From: Streptomyces collinus Tu 365
GTDB taxonomy: Bacteria; Actinomycetota; Actinomycetes; Streptomycetales; Streptomycetaceae
Reading direction: 5' to 3'
Assembly: GCF_000444875.1 (NCBI RefSeq)
Contig: NC_021985.1
Location: forward strand, 372,001 to 436,000
DNA: 64,000 bases
How positions within the stretch are numbered: the stretch's first letter is position 1; each line of letters starts with the position of its first letter. The notes under the pieces are model-generated. The model searched no databases. It was not told the origin of the DNA and saw only the letters and a list, made by a program, of their open reading frames with translations. Of the stretch, positions 15,049 to 24,232 are shown in pieces. A program made the position numbers and the translations under genes.

Positions 15049-18000
15049 TCAGCCACGGGCACGCGGGCGCAGGGCCGGGCGGGCCGGGGCGGGTGCTGTC
15101 GCCAGCCGGGCCGCGATGCCGGCCGGGGTGGGGGTCTCGAAGAGGTCGCGGATGGTGAGCCGGGCGCCCAGTTCGCTGCGCAGCCGCCCGGCCAGCCGGG
15201 TGGCGAGGAGGGAGTGCCCGCCGTGCGCGAAGAAGTCGTCGTCGGGTCCGGCTCCGGCGAGGCCGAGGACCGCGGCGAAGAGGGCGCAGACCGCTTCCTC
15301 GGTGGCGTTCGCCGGCGGACGCCCCGCCGTGCGGGTGAGGTCCGCGGGGTCGGGCAGGGCCCTGCGGTCGATCTTACCGTTGGTGGTCAGCGGCAGGGCG
15401 GGCAGCGCGAACAGCAGCGAGGGCACCATGTAGGCCGGCAGGCTCCGGGTGAGCGCGGCGCGGATGTCGTCGGTGTCCGCCTCGCCGGTGAACCAGCCGA
15501 CGAGCCGCTGCTGCCCGGCGCCGTCGCGGTCCACGGTCACCACCGCGTCCCCGACGTCCGGCACGGCCCGCAGCGCGGTCTCCACCTCGCCGAGTTCGAT
15601 GCGGTTGCCGCGGATCTTGACCTGGTGGTCCTGGCGTCCGAGGAAGTCCAGCTGGCCGTCGGCGCGCAGCCGGGCCAGATCGCCGGTGCGGTACATCCGG
15701 GCGCCGGGTTCGCCGGCGAACGGGTCGGGGACGTAGCGCTCGCTGCTGCGACGGGGCTCGTTGAGGTAGCCCGGCCCCACACCGGTGCCGGCGATGAAGA
15801 GTTCGCCGGGCACGCCGGGCGGCACGGGTGCCAGCGACGGGTCGAGGATGTAGAGCCGGTTGTTGCGCAGCGGCCGGCCGACCGGCAGGCGGCCCTGCTC
15901 CAGCAGCCCGTCCACCTCCCGGCCGATGAACGCGTGCGTGTTGTCGTCCGAGCACTCGGTCAGCCCGTAGGCGTTGACGATCGCCGCGCCGGGGTGGCGG
16001 TCGTACCAGCGGGTGCACAGGTCCGGCGGCAGCACCTCGCCGTTGACGACGAACCAGCGCAGCGCGGGGAGCGCGGGCTGCGGCACGCCGGAGTCCCACA
16101 GGTCGAGGGCGGCGCGCACGAAGGAGGGGACGGTCTCCATGACGGTGATGCCGTGCCGGGCGACGGTCGCGAACAGTGCGTCGGGGTCGCGGGCGGTGTC
16201 GCGGGAGACCAGGTGGACGCGGCCGCCGGTGATCAGCGGGGCGAGCATCTGCCACACGGAGATGTCGAAGGTGAGCGGCGCGTTCATCACCACGCCGTCC
16301 TCGGCGGTGAGCCGCAGGTCGTCGAGCTTGGCGAGCAGGTGGTTGTTCATGCCGCGCCGGTGCACCATGGCGCCCTTGGGGCGGCCGGTGGATCCGGAGG
16401 TGAAGCACACGTAGGCCAGGGCGTCGCGTCCGCCGCCGTCCCGGGACGGCTGCCCGGACGGACGGCCCGCGCCGTCGTCCAGGTCCAGCACGCGCACGGG
16501 GTGTGCGGCGGCCGCGGCGATCTCCTCGGCGCGCGCCCGCTGTTCGGGTGCCGTCAGGAGCCACGGCACCGCCCCGGCGGTGAGCAGCCCGGCGGTGCGT
16601 ACGACCGGGCCGTCCGGGTCGAGCGGCACGTAGGCAGCCCCGGCGCCCAGGACGGCGAGGAGCGCGACCGGTGTGCGGGCCGTCGGTTCGCCGAGGACGG
16701 CGACGAGGGCGCCGTCCTCCACTCCTTCCGCCCGCAGCCGCCCGGCCAGGGCGTCGGCCCGGACGACGAGTTCGGCGTACGACAGTTCACGGCCCGACTC
16801 GTCGGTGACCGCGACGGCGTTCGGCCGCAGGTGCGCCTGGCGCCGCACGCGGTCCGTCACTTCGGCGTAGTCCTCGTCGCGGCCGGTGTCGTTGAACTCC
16901 ACCAGCACGCGCTGCCGTTCGGCTGGCGAGAGCAGGTCCACGGCTCCCGCCGGGCGGGCCGGGTCGTCGGCCACGGCCTGAAGGAGGCGGACGAGACGGT
17001 CGAGCAGGGCCTGTGCGTCGGCGGCCGTGAAGGCGTCCGGGCGGTAGTCGATCTGCAGGCGCAGCCGGTCGCCGGGGATCGCGGTCAGGGTGAGCGGGTA
17101 GTGGGCCGCGTCGTGCGGGTCCACGGCGACGACCCGCAGGTCGCCCGTGGACAGCGCGGCGAGACCGGCGGCGTCCACGGGGTAGTTCTGGAAGGCCACG
17201 CAGGAGTCGAACAGTTCACCGGTCCCGGCGGTGCGCTGGATCTCGGTGAGCCCGAGGTGGTGGTGCTCGATCAGCCGGGCCTGCTCGTCCTGGAGCCGGG
17301 TGAACAGACCGGCCAGGGGCTCGGTGCGGTCGACGCGGACCCGCACCGGCACGGTGTTGATGCACAGGCCCACGATGTCGGCGACGCCCGCCAGTTCGGC
17401 CGGGCGCCCGCTGACGACGGCGCCGAAGACGACGTCGTCGGAGCGCAGCCGGTTGGCGAGCAGCAGCGCCCACGAGCCCTGCAGCAGGGTGCTCGGGGTG
17501 ATGCGGTGGGCGCGGGCGAAGGCGGTCAGCCGGTCGGTGAGGACGGTGGTGAGGACGGTCTCGACGCGGTGAGGCAGCAGCGCGGAGGGGCCGGAGACCG
17601 GCGCTGTGCGGCTGCCGCCGGCCAGCCCCTCCAGGGCCCGGCCCCAGGCGTCGCGGGCCGCGTCCGTGTCACGGTCGCCGAGCCAGCCCAGGAACGACGC
17701 GTACGGGGTGACCGGGGGCAGTTCGGCGCCGTCGGGTCCGGCGTCGTGCAGGGCGAGCAGCTCGCGCACGAGCACGGGCCAGGACCAGCCGTCCAGCACG
17801 ATGTGGTGGTACGTCAACAGCAGCCGGTGGCTGAGCGGTCCGGTGCGCAGCAGGGTGAGGCGGAGCAGCGGCGGCCGCGTCAGGTCGAAACGCCGGGACC
17901 GGTCCTCGGCGAGCAGCGTCGCCACGGCGTCGGCCTGACCCTGCGCGTCGAGCGAGGACAGGTCTCGCTCCTCCCACGGCACCGGCGCCTCGCGCCGCAC

Positions 18001-18345
18001 GACCTGTGCGGGCTCGCCGGAGGCGCGGCGCAGGAACCCGGCGCGCAGGGCGGCGTGGCGGGCCAGCACGGCGTCGGCGGCCGCGCGCAGCCGCCCGGCG
18101 TCCAGCGGGCCGGACAGGTCGAGCAGGAGCTGCGCCACGTAGACGTCCCGCTCGCGCTCGTCGAAGAGCGCGTGGAAGAGGATGCCCTCCTGCAGGGGCG
18201 AGAGCGGCAGCACGTCCTCGACCTTGGGCGCGGCCCCCGCCCCGGTGACCGCCGGCGAGGCTTGCGCGGGGGCCGTGGAGGGGACGGAACGGACGGGCTG
18301 CGCGGCGGCGGGCTCGGGCGACGCGGCGGACGGGGTACGGCTCAC
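15049..18345 (-). CDS. NRPS module C-A-T (pocket suggests diamino/basic residue)
   Basis: This is a 1098-residue single module. After a 40-residue Ala/Pro-rich lead, C runs about 45-480 (PLSPLQEGILFH, HHIVLDG), A about 500-1000 ([34 protein letters not shown]) and T about 1020-1090 ([11 protein letters not shown]). GrsA-aligned pocket residues read D-I-W-E-V-N-A-D-D-K. Glu278, Asp330 and Asp331 make it strongly acidic, fitting a basic or diamino acid such as the 2,3-diaminobutyrate predicted from neighbouring genes; that assignment is inference. The GTG at 18345 follows AGGGA. There is no TE, so the chain passes onward. It is separated from the preceding module gene by 302 bases with tandem repeats. 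Confidence 0.92.
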   Translation of the reverse strand: MSRTPSAASPEPAAAQPVRSVPSTAPAQASPAVTGAGAAPKVEDVLPLSPLQEGILFHALFDERERDVYVAQLLLDLSGPLDAGRLRAAADAVLARHAALRAGFLRRASGEPAQVVRREAPVPWEERDLSSLDAQGQADAVATLLAEDRSRRFDLTRPPLLRLTLLRTGPLSHRLLLTYHHIVLDGWSWPVLVRELLALHDAGPDGAELPPVTPYASFLGWLGDRDTDAARDAWGRALEGLAGGSRTAPVSGPSALLPHRVETVLTTVLTDRLTAFARAHRITPSTLLQGSWALLLANRLRSDDVVFGAVVSGRPAELAGVADIVGLCINTVPVRVRVDRTEPLAGLFTRLQDEQARLIEHHHLGLTEIQRTAGTGELFDSCVAFQNYPVDAAGLAALSTGDLRVVAVDPHDAAHYPLTLTAIPGDRLRLQIDYRPDAFTAADAQALLDRLVRLLQAVADDPARPAGAVDLLSPAERQRVLVEFNDTGRDEDYAEVTDRVRRQAHLRPNAVAVTDESGRELSYAELVVRADALAGRLRAEGVEDGALVAVLGEPTARTPVALLAVLGAGAAYVPLDPDGPVVRTAGLLTAGAVPWLLTAPEQRARAEEIAAAAAHPVRVLDLDDGAGRPSGQPSRDGGGRDALAYVCFTSGSTGRPKGAMVHRRGMNNHLLAKLDDLRLTAEDGVVMNAPLTFDISVWQMLAPLITGGRVHLVSRDTARDPDALFATVARHGITVMETVPSFVRAALDLWDSGVPQPALPALRWFVVNGEVLPPDLCTRWYDRHPGAAIVNAYGLTECSDDNTHAFIGREVDGLLEQGRLPVGRPLRNNRLYILDPSLAPVPPGVPGELFIAGTGVGPGYLNEPRRSSERYVPDPFAGEPGARMYRTGDLARLRADGQLDFLGRQDHQVKIRGNRIELGEVETALRAVPDVGDAVVTVDRDGAGQQRLVGWFTGEADTDDIRAALTRSLPAYMVPSLLFALPALPLTTNGKIDRRALPDPADLTRTAGRPPANATEEAVCALFAAVLGLAGAGPDDDFFAHGGHSLLATRLAGRLRSELGARLTIRDLFETPTPAGIAARLATAPAPARPALRPRARG

Positions 18346-18647
18346 GGTGGTTCCCTGGGGTCGGTGGGTGCGGGACGGTAGGGGGAGGCAGGGGACGGGG
18401 GCGTGCCCGGCGCGTGCCGGGGCTCGGCTCGGCGGGGCTCTCGCGGGCCCGTTCCGGCGCGGTGCGGTGCGGTGCGGATGCTCGGGTGGTGAGCGAGTGC
18501 CGGTCGGGCGGCGGGTGGTGGGCCGTCCCGTGTGGGCCGGCGGGTGACGGCCGCCTCGGCCGGTGACCGGACTGTCCTGGGCCGGTGGCCGGACCGCGGC
18601 TGCACGGTGGTTCGGTGGTTCGGTGGTTCGGTGGTTCGGTGGTTCGG
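18346..18647. other. Intergenic spacer between two C-A-T genes
   Basis: About 300 bases with no convincing gene. It holds five tandem copies of an 8-bp unit next to the preceding stop, a short GCGGT repeat near 18460-18478, and the ribosome binding site of the next module. Such a long gap inside an otherwise tightly packed operon is unusual. Confidence 0.55.
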
Positions 18648-18648
18648 T
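18609..18648. repeat. Five perfect tandem copies of GGTTCGGT
   Basis: The 8-bp unit GGTTCGGT is repeated exactly five times and begins at the stop codon of the upstream C-A-T gene. A partial unit GGT precedes it. There are no spacers, so this is not a CRISPR array; slippage-type microsatellite is likely. Confidence 0.9.
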
Positions 18649-21600
18649 CAGACGCGGCCTGCGTGGCCTGCGCGGCGGGCGCGGCGCACGACCGGGGGCT
18701 CGTCGTCGGGGGTGGCCACGGCGGCGGTCCTCGCGGCCTCCGCGAGCCGGGCGACCGTGGGCCCCGCGAAGAAGGCCCGGACGGTGACGGCGGCACCGAG
18801 GAGGGACCGCACCTGCGCGAGGAGGCGGGTCGCGAGCAGGGAGTGCCCGCCGAGGGCGAAGAAGTCGTCGTGGACGCCGACGTGTTCCACACCGAGCAGC
18901 CGCTCCCACAACCCGGCGAGCGCGCGTTCGGTGTCGTCGCGCGGCGCCTGGTAGGGCCGTTCCCCGGCGGCGGGGCCGGGCGCGGGCAGCGCGGCCAGGT
19001 CGGTCTTGCCGTTGGGGGTCACCGGGAACCGGTCGAGCACCGTGATCGTCAAGGGGACCATCCAGTCCGGCAGTTCGCCCCGCAGGTGGGCGCGCAGCGC
19101 GACCGGGTCGGGACACCTGCCCTCGGCGGCCACCACGTACCCGGCGAGCGACGGACCGGCGGCGCCCGGCACGACGGTGACCGCGGCCCGGCCCACGTCC
19201 GGGTGGCCCGCCAGGGCGTTCTCGATCTCGCCCGGCTCGATGCGCAGCCCGCGGATCTTGATCTGGCGGTCGGCGCGCCCCAGGTACTCGACCTGGCCGT
19301 CCCGCGTCCAGCGGGCCAGGTCGCCGGTGCGGTACATCCGTGTGCCCGGCGGTCCCGACGGGCAGGCCGTGAAGCGTTCCGCGGTGAGTCCGGGGCGTCC
19401 CAGGTAGCCGCGGGCCAGTCCGGCACCCGCGATGTACAGCTCGCCGGTGACACCGGGCGGGACGGGAGCGAGACGGTCGTCGAGGACGTGCAGCCGGGTG
19501 CCGTCCAGGGGGCGTCCGATCGGCACCTGGCCGGCCGGGATGTCGTCCCCGGGGCCCAGCGGGAACAGCGCGGCGAACGTGGTGGTCTCCGTCGGCCCGT
19601 AGGCGTTGGTCACGATGGTGTCCGGGCAGTGCGCGCGGACCCGGCGTACGGCGGCCGGGGAGGCGGCCTCACCACCGGTCATCACCTCGCGCAGGGTGCC
19701 CAGCAGCTGCGGGCAGCGGTCGGCCAGTTCGTTGAAGAGGGTGGCCGTCAGGAAGGTCCCGGTGACCCGCTGGTCGCCGATGAGCCGGGCGATGCCGTCG
19801 ACGTCCAGGTCGCCGGGCGGAGCCACCACCACGAGGCCGCCGGTGAGCAGTGGCACCCACAGCTCGTAGGTGGAGGCGTCGAAGGCGTGCGGGGAGCGGA
19901 ACAGGACCCGGTCGTGGGCGCCGCCGCGCCAGCGCCGGTCCAGGGCCAGGGCGACGATGTCGCGGTGGGCCACGGCGACGCCCTTGGGCGTGCCGGTGGA
20001 GCCCGAGGTGTACATCACGTAGGCGAGGTCGTCGGGGCGCCCGGTGACCGGGACCGCCCCGGCCGTGTCGTCGTCGCGGCCGTCCGGGGAGGGACGGCCG
20101 GCGGCCTCGTCCTCGCCGGGTCGCAGGACGTGCCCGACGCCGAGGCCGTCGGTGTCGGTGCCCGGGTCGGTGAGGAGGACCGACGCCCCCGCCGCGGACA
20201 CGACCGCCGCGGAACGGGCGCGCGGTGCGCGGGCGTCGAGCGGCAGGTACGCCGCCCCGGCCTTCAGCACGCCGAGACAGCCGGCGATCAGGTCGGTCGA
20301 CCGCTCCATGAGGAGGGCGACGGTGTCGCCGGGTCGCACCCCCGCGTCCGCGAGGGCCGCCGCCACCCGCTCGGCGAGGGCGTCGAGTTCGCCGTAGCCC
20401 GTCTCCCGGTCGCCGCAGACGACGGCGGTGCGCTCGGGGTGGGCCGCGGCCCGCCGCGCGAACAGGGCGTGCACGGTGGTGTCGTGGGCCACGGCCGGCG
20501 CGCCCTGCCAGCCCTCGGTGACGGCGGCGCGCTCACCGGGGGTCAGCAGGTCGTGCTCGGCGACCGGAGCGGTGGGGTCGCCGGCGACGGCGTCGAGGAG
20601 GCGGACCAGCCGGTCCAGGAGCAGTCGGGCGGTGCCGGCGTCGAACAGGTCGGTGGCGTATTCGAGGATGAGCCCGATGCCCGCGGGCCGGTCGTCCGCG
20701 TCGAGGCGCTCGTCGACCTCGAGGGTCAGGTCGAACTTGGCCGTGGCGGTGCGCACGGCCTCCGTCCGTGTCCGCAGGCCCGGCAGGACGGGCGCGCCGC
20801 CGGTGTCCCGACGGCCGGCGACCGCGATCTGGAACAGGGGGTGGCGGCCGGGTGTCCGGGGCGGGTTGAGCCGGTCCACGAGGGCGTCGAACGGCACGTC
20901 CCGGTGGGCGTGGGCGTCCAGGGCGGCGTCGCGGACCCGGTCGAGCAGCTCGGTGAACGCGGGGCCGCCCGAGGTGTCGGCCCGGACCACGACGGTGTCG
21001 ACGAAGAGGCCCACGAGGTGTTCAAGCGCCTCGTCGTCGCGGCCGTCGACCGGGCAGCCGAGGGCGAGGTCCGTGCCCGCGCCGAGGCGGGTGAGCAGGG
21101 CGGCGAACGCGGCCTGGACGGTCATGAAGACGGTGGCACGGCGGTCGCGGGCGAGGCCGGCGAGGCGGGCGTGGGTGCGGGCGCCGGTCGCGGCGGTGAC
21201 GACGGCGCCACGGTGGGAGGCCACGGCGGGACGGGGCCGGTCGGTGGGGAGGGTGTGCTCCTCGGGCAGCCCGGCCAGGGCACGGGCACGGTGGTCGAGC
21301 TGCCGGGTGTGCTCGGAGTCCGGGTCGGCGGGGTCGCCGAGGACCTCGTGCCGCCACAGGGCGTAGTCCGGGTACTGGACGGGCAGGTCGGGCCAGTCCG
21401 GTTCCCGGCCGAGGAGCCGGGCGGTGTAGGCGGCGGACAGGTCGTGCAGGAGGACGTCGAGGGAGGCGCCGTCGCCCGCGATGTGGTGCAGGACCAGCAG
21501 CAGGTAGTGGTCTTCGTCGCCGTCGGTGAACAGGTGGGCGCGCAGCGGGAGTCGGGTCGCCAGGTCGAAGGAGGGCACGGCGGCCTCCCGCGCGCGGCGG

Positions 21601-21869
21601 GGGTGCTCGTCGGCGGGGGCGGCGGTGACCGTCAGGTCCGGGGCGGTGCCGGGGTCGAGGACGTGCTGCCGGGGGACGCCGTCGTCGTGCGGGAAGACGG
21701 TGCGCAGCGCTTCGTGCCGGGCGGTCACGTCCGTGAGGGCGATGGTGAGGGCGGCGCGGTCGAGGGCGCCGTGCAGACGCAGCCCGACCGGGATGTTGTA
21801 CTGGCCGCCGGGGTCGCCGTCGCGGCTGAGGAACCACAGGCGGCGCTGGGCGTGGGACAGCGGGATCAC
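18648..21869 (-). CDS. NRPS module C-A-T (aliphatic-type pocket)
   Basis: This 1073-residue module is translationally coupled to the T-E gene: its GTG overlaps the T-E stop as GTGA. C runs about 1-430 ([19 protein letters not shown]), A about 460-960 ([36 protein letters not shown]) and T about 980-1055 ([11 protein letters not shown]). Pocket residues read D-A-Y-F-M-G-A-T-F-K, resembling Val/Ile codes of the DA-F/W-x-G-x-TF type; the substrate is tentative. Because it follows an epimerisation protein, its C domain should accept a D-configured donor. The C-terminal Arg-rich tail ends directly at the tandem repeats. Confidence 0.92.
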   Translation of the reverse strand: MIPLSHAQRRLWFLSRDGDPGGQYNIPVGLRLHGALDRAALTIALTDVTARHEALRTVFPHDDGVPRQHVLDPGTAPDLTVTAAPADEHPRRAREAAVPSFDLATRLPLRAHLFTDGDEDHYLLLVLHHIAGDGASLDVLLHDLSAAYTARLLGREPDWPDLPVQYPDYALWRHEVLGDPADPDSEHTRQLDHRARALAGLPEEHTLPTDRPRPAVASHRGAVVTAATGARTHARLAGLARDRRATVFMTVQAAFAALLTRLGAGTDLALGCPVDGRDDEALEHLVGLFVDTVVVRADTSGGPAFTELLDRVRDAALDAHAHRDVPFDALVDRLNPPRTPGRHPLFQIAVAGRRDTGGAPVLPGLRTRTEAVRTATAKFDLTLEVDERLDADDRPAGIGLILEYATDLFDAGTARLLLDRLVRLLDAVAGDPTAPVAEHDLLTPGERAAVTEGWQGAPAVAHDTTVHALFARRAAAHPERTAVVCGDRETGYGELDALAERVAAALADAGVRPGDTVALLMERSTDLIAGCLGVLKAGAAYLPLDARAPRARSAAVVSAAGASVLLTDPGTDTDGLGVGHVLRPGEDEAAGRPSPDGRDDDTAGAVPVTGRPDDLAYVMYTSGSTGTPKGVAVAHRDIVALALDRRWRGGAHDRVLFRSPHAFDASTYELWVPLLTGGLVVVAPPGDLDVDGIARLIGDQRVTGTFLTATLFNELADRCPQLLGTLREVMTGGEAASPAAVRRVRAHCPDTIVTNAYGPTETTTFAALFPLGPGDDIPAGQVPIGRPLDGTRLHVLDDRLAPVPPGVTGELYIAGAGLARGYLGRPGLTAERFTACPSGPPGTRMYRTGDLARWTRDGQVEYLGRADRQIKIRGLRIEPGEIENALAGHPDVGRAAVTVVPGAAGPSLAGYVVAAEGRCPDPVALRAHLRGELPDWMVPLTITVLDRFPVTPNGKTDLAALPAPGPAAGERPYQAPRDDTERALAGLWERLLGVEHVGVHDDFFALGGHSLLATRLLAQVRSLLGAAVTVRAFFAGPTVARLAEAARTAAVATPDDEPPVVRRARRAGHAGRV

Positions 21870-23923
21870 AGCAGTTCTCCGAACTGGGCTTCGAAGGCGT
21901 CGAGGTCGGCCTGGCCGAGGCCGGGCAGGGACACGTCGGACGGGGTGAGCCCGACGGCGCCGGGCAGCTCCGCGTACGCCACGAGGGCGCGCAGCACGGC
22001 GAACCACTCGTGGGCCAGGGCGTGGGCGCGGTCGTCGGGGCAGGCGTTGCCCGCCCAGGTCCAGGTGGCGCTGAGGGCGGTGCCGCCGGGGCCGTCGTGG
22101 GCGGCGGCGTTCACCTCCACCGCGTGGGCCATCGCCAGGCCGTCGTCGGACTCGTCGAGGGCGACGTCGTGTCCGGGCGCGGCGGACCAGTCGGCGCTGT
22201 CGCCCATCGGGAAGCGGCCGAGGTAGTTGAACCCGATCTCGGGGACGCCGAGGGCCGCGAGGGCGGGGCGGGTACGGCTGTTGCCGTGGCGCAGCAGGCC
22301 GTGGCCGATGCCGTGGTCGGGGACGGCCCGCAAGGTTTCCTTGACCATGCGCAGCACCGCCCCGGCGGCGGGCCCGTCCGTGCGGACGTCGTCCAGGTCG
22401 GGCCGGCCGAGGTCGAAGCGGACAGGGTGGACGGTGGTGAACCAGCCGACGGTGCGCGACAGGTCGGGGGCGCCGGCGATGTCCTGGCGGCCGTGGCCCT
22501 CGACATCGACCAGCACGGTGCCGCCGTCCGCCGGGCCCGTGACCGGGCGCCGCCAGGCGAGGACCGCGAGGGCCAGCCCGGTGAGCAGGACGTCGTTGAC
22601 GGTGCCGTTGACGATGCCGGGCACCGCGGTGAGCAGGGGCTCGGCCACCTCCGGGGGCAGGGTGAGGGTGAGCCGGCGGTCCGCGCTCTCCGGGTCGAGG
22701 CGGTCCAGCGGGCAGATGCCGCCGAGGGGTTCGGGGGCGGGGCGCAGGGTCTCGGCCCACCGTGTCGCCTCCGCCATCCGGCGGCCGGAGGTGGCGTCGG
22801 CGGCGATCAGGTCGGCCCAGTGGGCGAACGGCGTGGGCGCGGGTTCGAGGACGGGGTCCTGCCCCGCGGCGAGCCGTTCCCAGCAGGTACGCAGGTCGTC
22901 CTGGAGGATGCGCCAGGACACGCCGTCGACCACGAGGTGGTGGACGACCAGCGCCAGCCGGCCCTGCCGGAGCGGGCCCCGGTCGACGAGGACGGCGCGC
23001 ACCATGACGCCGTCCGCCGGGGACAGCGAGTGCCGGGCGGCCGCGATCCGTCCGGCGGTGAGGGCCGGCAGCTCGGTGTCGGTGGCGTCGGGCGCGTGGA
23101 CGTGCTCGACGAGGGTGTGCGCGTCGATCCCGCCCGGCGGCGGCACGAAGCACTCCGCGGCAGCGGCGCCCGCCCCGCCGGGCACGGTGAGCCGCAGCAT
23201 GTCGTGCGTGTCGAGGAGGCTCTGCACGACGCGGACGGCGTGCTCGGCGCGGAATGCCGCGGGTGTGCGGACGACGAGCGACTGGTGGTAGGTGTCGACG
23301 GGGCCGTCGAGTTCGCCGAGCCAGGCCATGATCGGGGTCGCGGCCACGGGCCCGGTGCGCCGCGGTGGTTCCGCCGGGCCCTCGCCCGCGCCGGGGCCGT
23401 CCGTCGAGCGGGCGGTGGTGGCGAGCGCGGCGAGGCTGTCGCTGCGCAGGACGTCTCGGGTGGTGAGCAGCAGCCCGGCGGCCCGGGCGCGGCTGACGAC
23501 CTGGATGGCCTGGATGCTGTCGCCACCGAGTTCGGTGAACCCCTGCCCGGCCCCGACGGCGTCGGCGGCCAGCCCCAGCACCTGGGCGACCAGCCGCCGC
23601 AGGGCGTCCACGGAGCCGCACGCGGCCCCGGACGAGCCGCCGTCGTGCGGTGCGGACGCCTCGGGCGCGGCTGCCCCTTGGCGCTCCGGCCCGGACGCCT
23701 CGTCGTGCTCCGGCGCGGACGCCGCCCCGGACATCCAGTCGCCGCCCGGCATGCTCGCCCCGTCGCCGCCGTTCCGGGCGGCACGTGTGTCCTGCCCGGC
23801 AGGTGGCGCGGTGTCGTCCGGGAGGGCCTCGGCCCCGGCCGAGGCCCGGCCCGCCAGGGCCGTCCCGGCCGCCGGTACGTCAGGTGCGCCGGGGCCGGGC
23901 AGCGGACGTACGGGCTCAGCCAC
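21866..23923 (-). CDS. Free-standing T-E (carrier plus epimerisation) NRPS protein
   Basis: This 685-residue protein begins with about 100 residues of low-complexity Ala/Gly/Pro sequence. A T domain follows at about 105-180 with [10 protein letters not shown], the LGGDS form typical of carriers that precede E domains. An epimerisation domain fills about 195-660 ([38 protein letters not shown]). There is no A or C domain, so the aminoacyl group must be loaded in trans, most simply by the free A protein at 13443-15011. It inverts the alpha carbon of the tethered residue. The GTG at 23923 overlaps the MbtH stop by 8 bases and its own stop overlaps the next C-A-T gene, so the set is coupled. Confidence 0.9.
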   Translation of the reverse strand: MAEPVRPLPGPGAPDVPAAGTALAGRASAGAEALPDDTAPPAGQDTRAARNGGDGASMPGGDWMSGAASAPEHDEASGPERQGAAAPEASAPHDGGSSGAACGSVDALRRLVAQVLGLAADAVGAGQGFTELGGDSIQAIQVVSRARAAGLLLTTRDVLRSDSLAALATTARSTDGPGAGEGPAEPPRRTGPVAATPIMAWLGELDGPVDTYHQSLVVRTPAAFRAEHAVRVVQSLLDTHDMLRLTVPGGAGAAAAECFVPPPGGIDAHTLVEHVHAPDATDTELPALTAGRIAAARHSLSPADGVMVRAVLVDRGPLRQGRLALVVHHLVVDGVSWRILQDDLRTCWERLAAGQDPVLEPAPTPFAHWADLIAADATSGRRMAEATRWAETLRPAPEPLGGICPLDRLDPESADRRLTLTLPPEVAEPLLTAVPGIVNGTVNDVLLTGLALAVLAWRRPVTGPADGGTVLVDVEGHGRQDIAGAPDLSRTVGWFTTVHPVRFDLGRPDLDDVRTDGPAAGAVLRMVKETLRAVPDHGIGHGLLRHGNSRTRPALAALGVPEIGFNYLGRFPMGDSADWSAAPGHDVALDESDDGLAMAHAVEVNAAAHDGPGGTALSATWTWAGNACPDDRAHALAHEWFAVLRALVAYAELPGAVGLTPSDVSLPGLGQADLDAFEAQFGELL

Positions 23924-24140
23924 GGGCCGTGTCCCCGGCGAGGGCCGCGACCAGGGAAGCGGGCCGCATGTCGGTCCAGTTCCGCTCGACGAAGTCGAGG
24001 CAGTCCTGGCGGCCGTCCGGGCCGTGGACCGTGGTCCAGCCGGCGGGCACGGGCAGGTCGGCGGGCCACAGCGAGTGCTGGAGCTCGTCGTTGCGGACGA
24101 CCAGGTAGACGGCGTCGTCGTTCTCGAAGGGGTTGCTCAT
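23916..24140 (-). CDS. mbtH: MbtH-like NRPS chaperone
   Basis: This 74-residue protein starts with ATG, 8 bases after AGGAGA. It has the MbtH features NDELQHSLWP, PAGWTTVHGP and NWTDMRPASL. It supports the adenylation domains of the minus-strand NRPS block. It overlaps the start of the T-E gene by 8 bases. It has a slightly longer N terminus than the homologue at 7554-7754, consistent with separate recruitment. Confidence 0.95.
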   Translation of the reverse strand: MSNPFENDDAVYLVVRNDELQHSLWPADLPVPAGWTTVHGPDGRQDCLDFVERNWTDMRPASLVAALAGDTARG

Positions 24141-24232
24141 GAGGGTTCTCCTGGATGGGTGGGAGGGGAGCGCCGGACGGGTCCGCACGGCGCACGAGAG
24201 GGGTCGGGGCGGGCGGGGAGGGCCGGCCGCCG

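Noticed and set aside
18609..18648. Tandem repeat as a CRISPR array
   Set aside because: Units are 8 bp, contiguous and without spacers; no cas genes are near.
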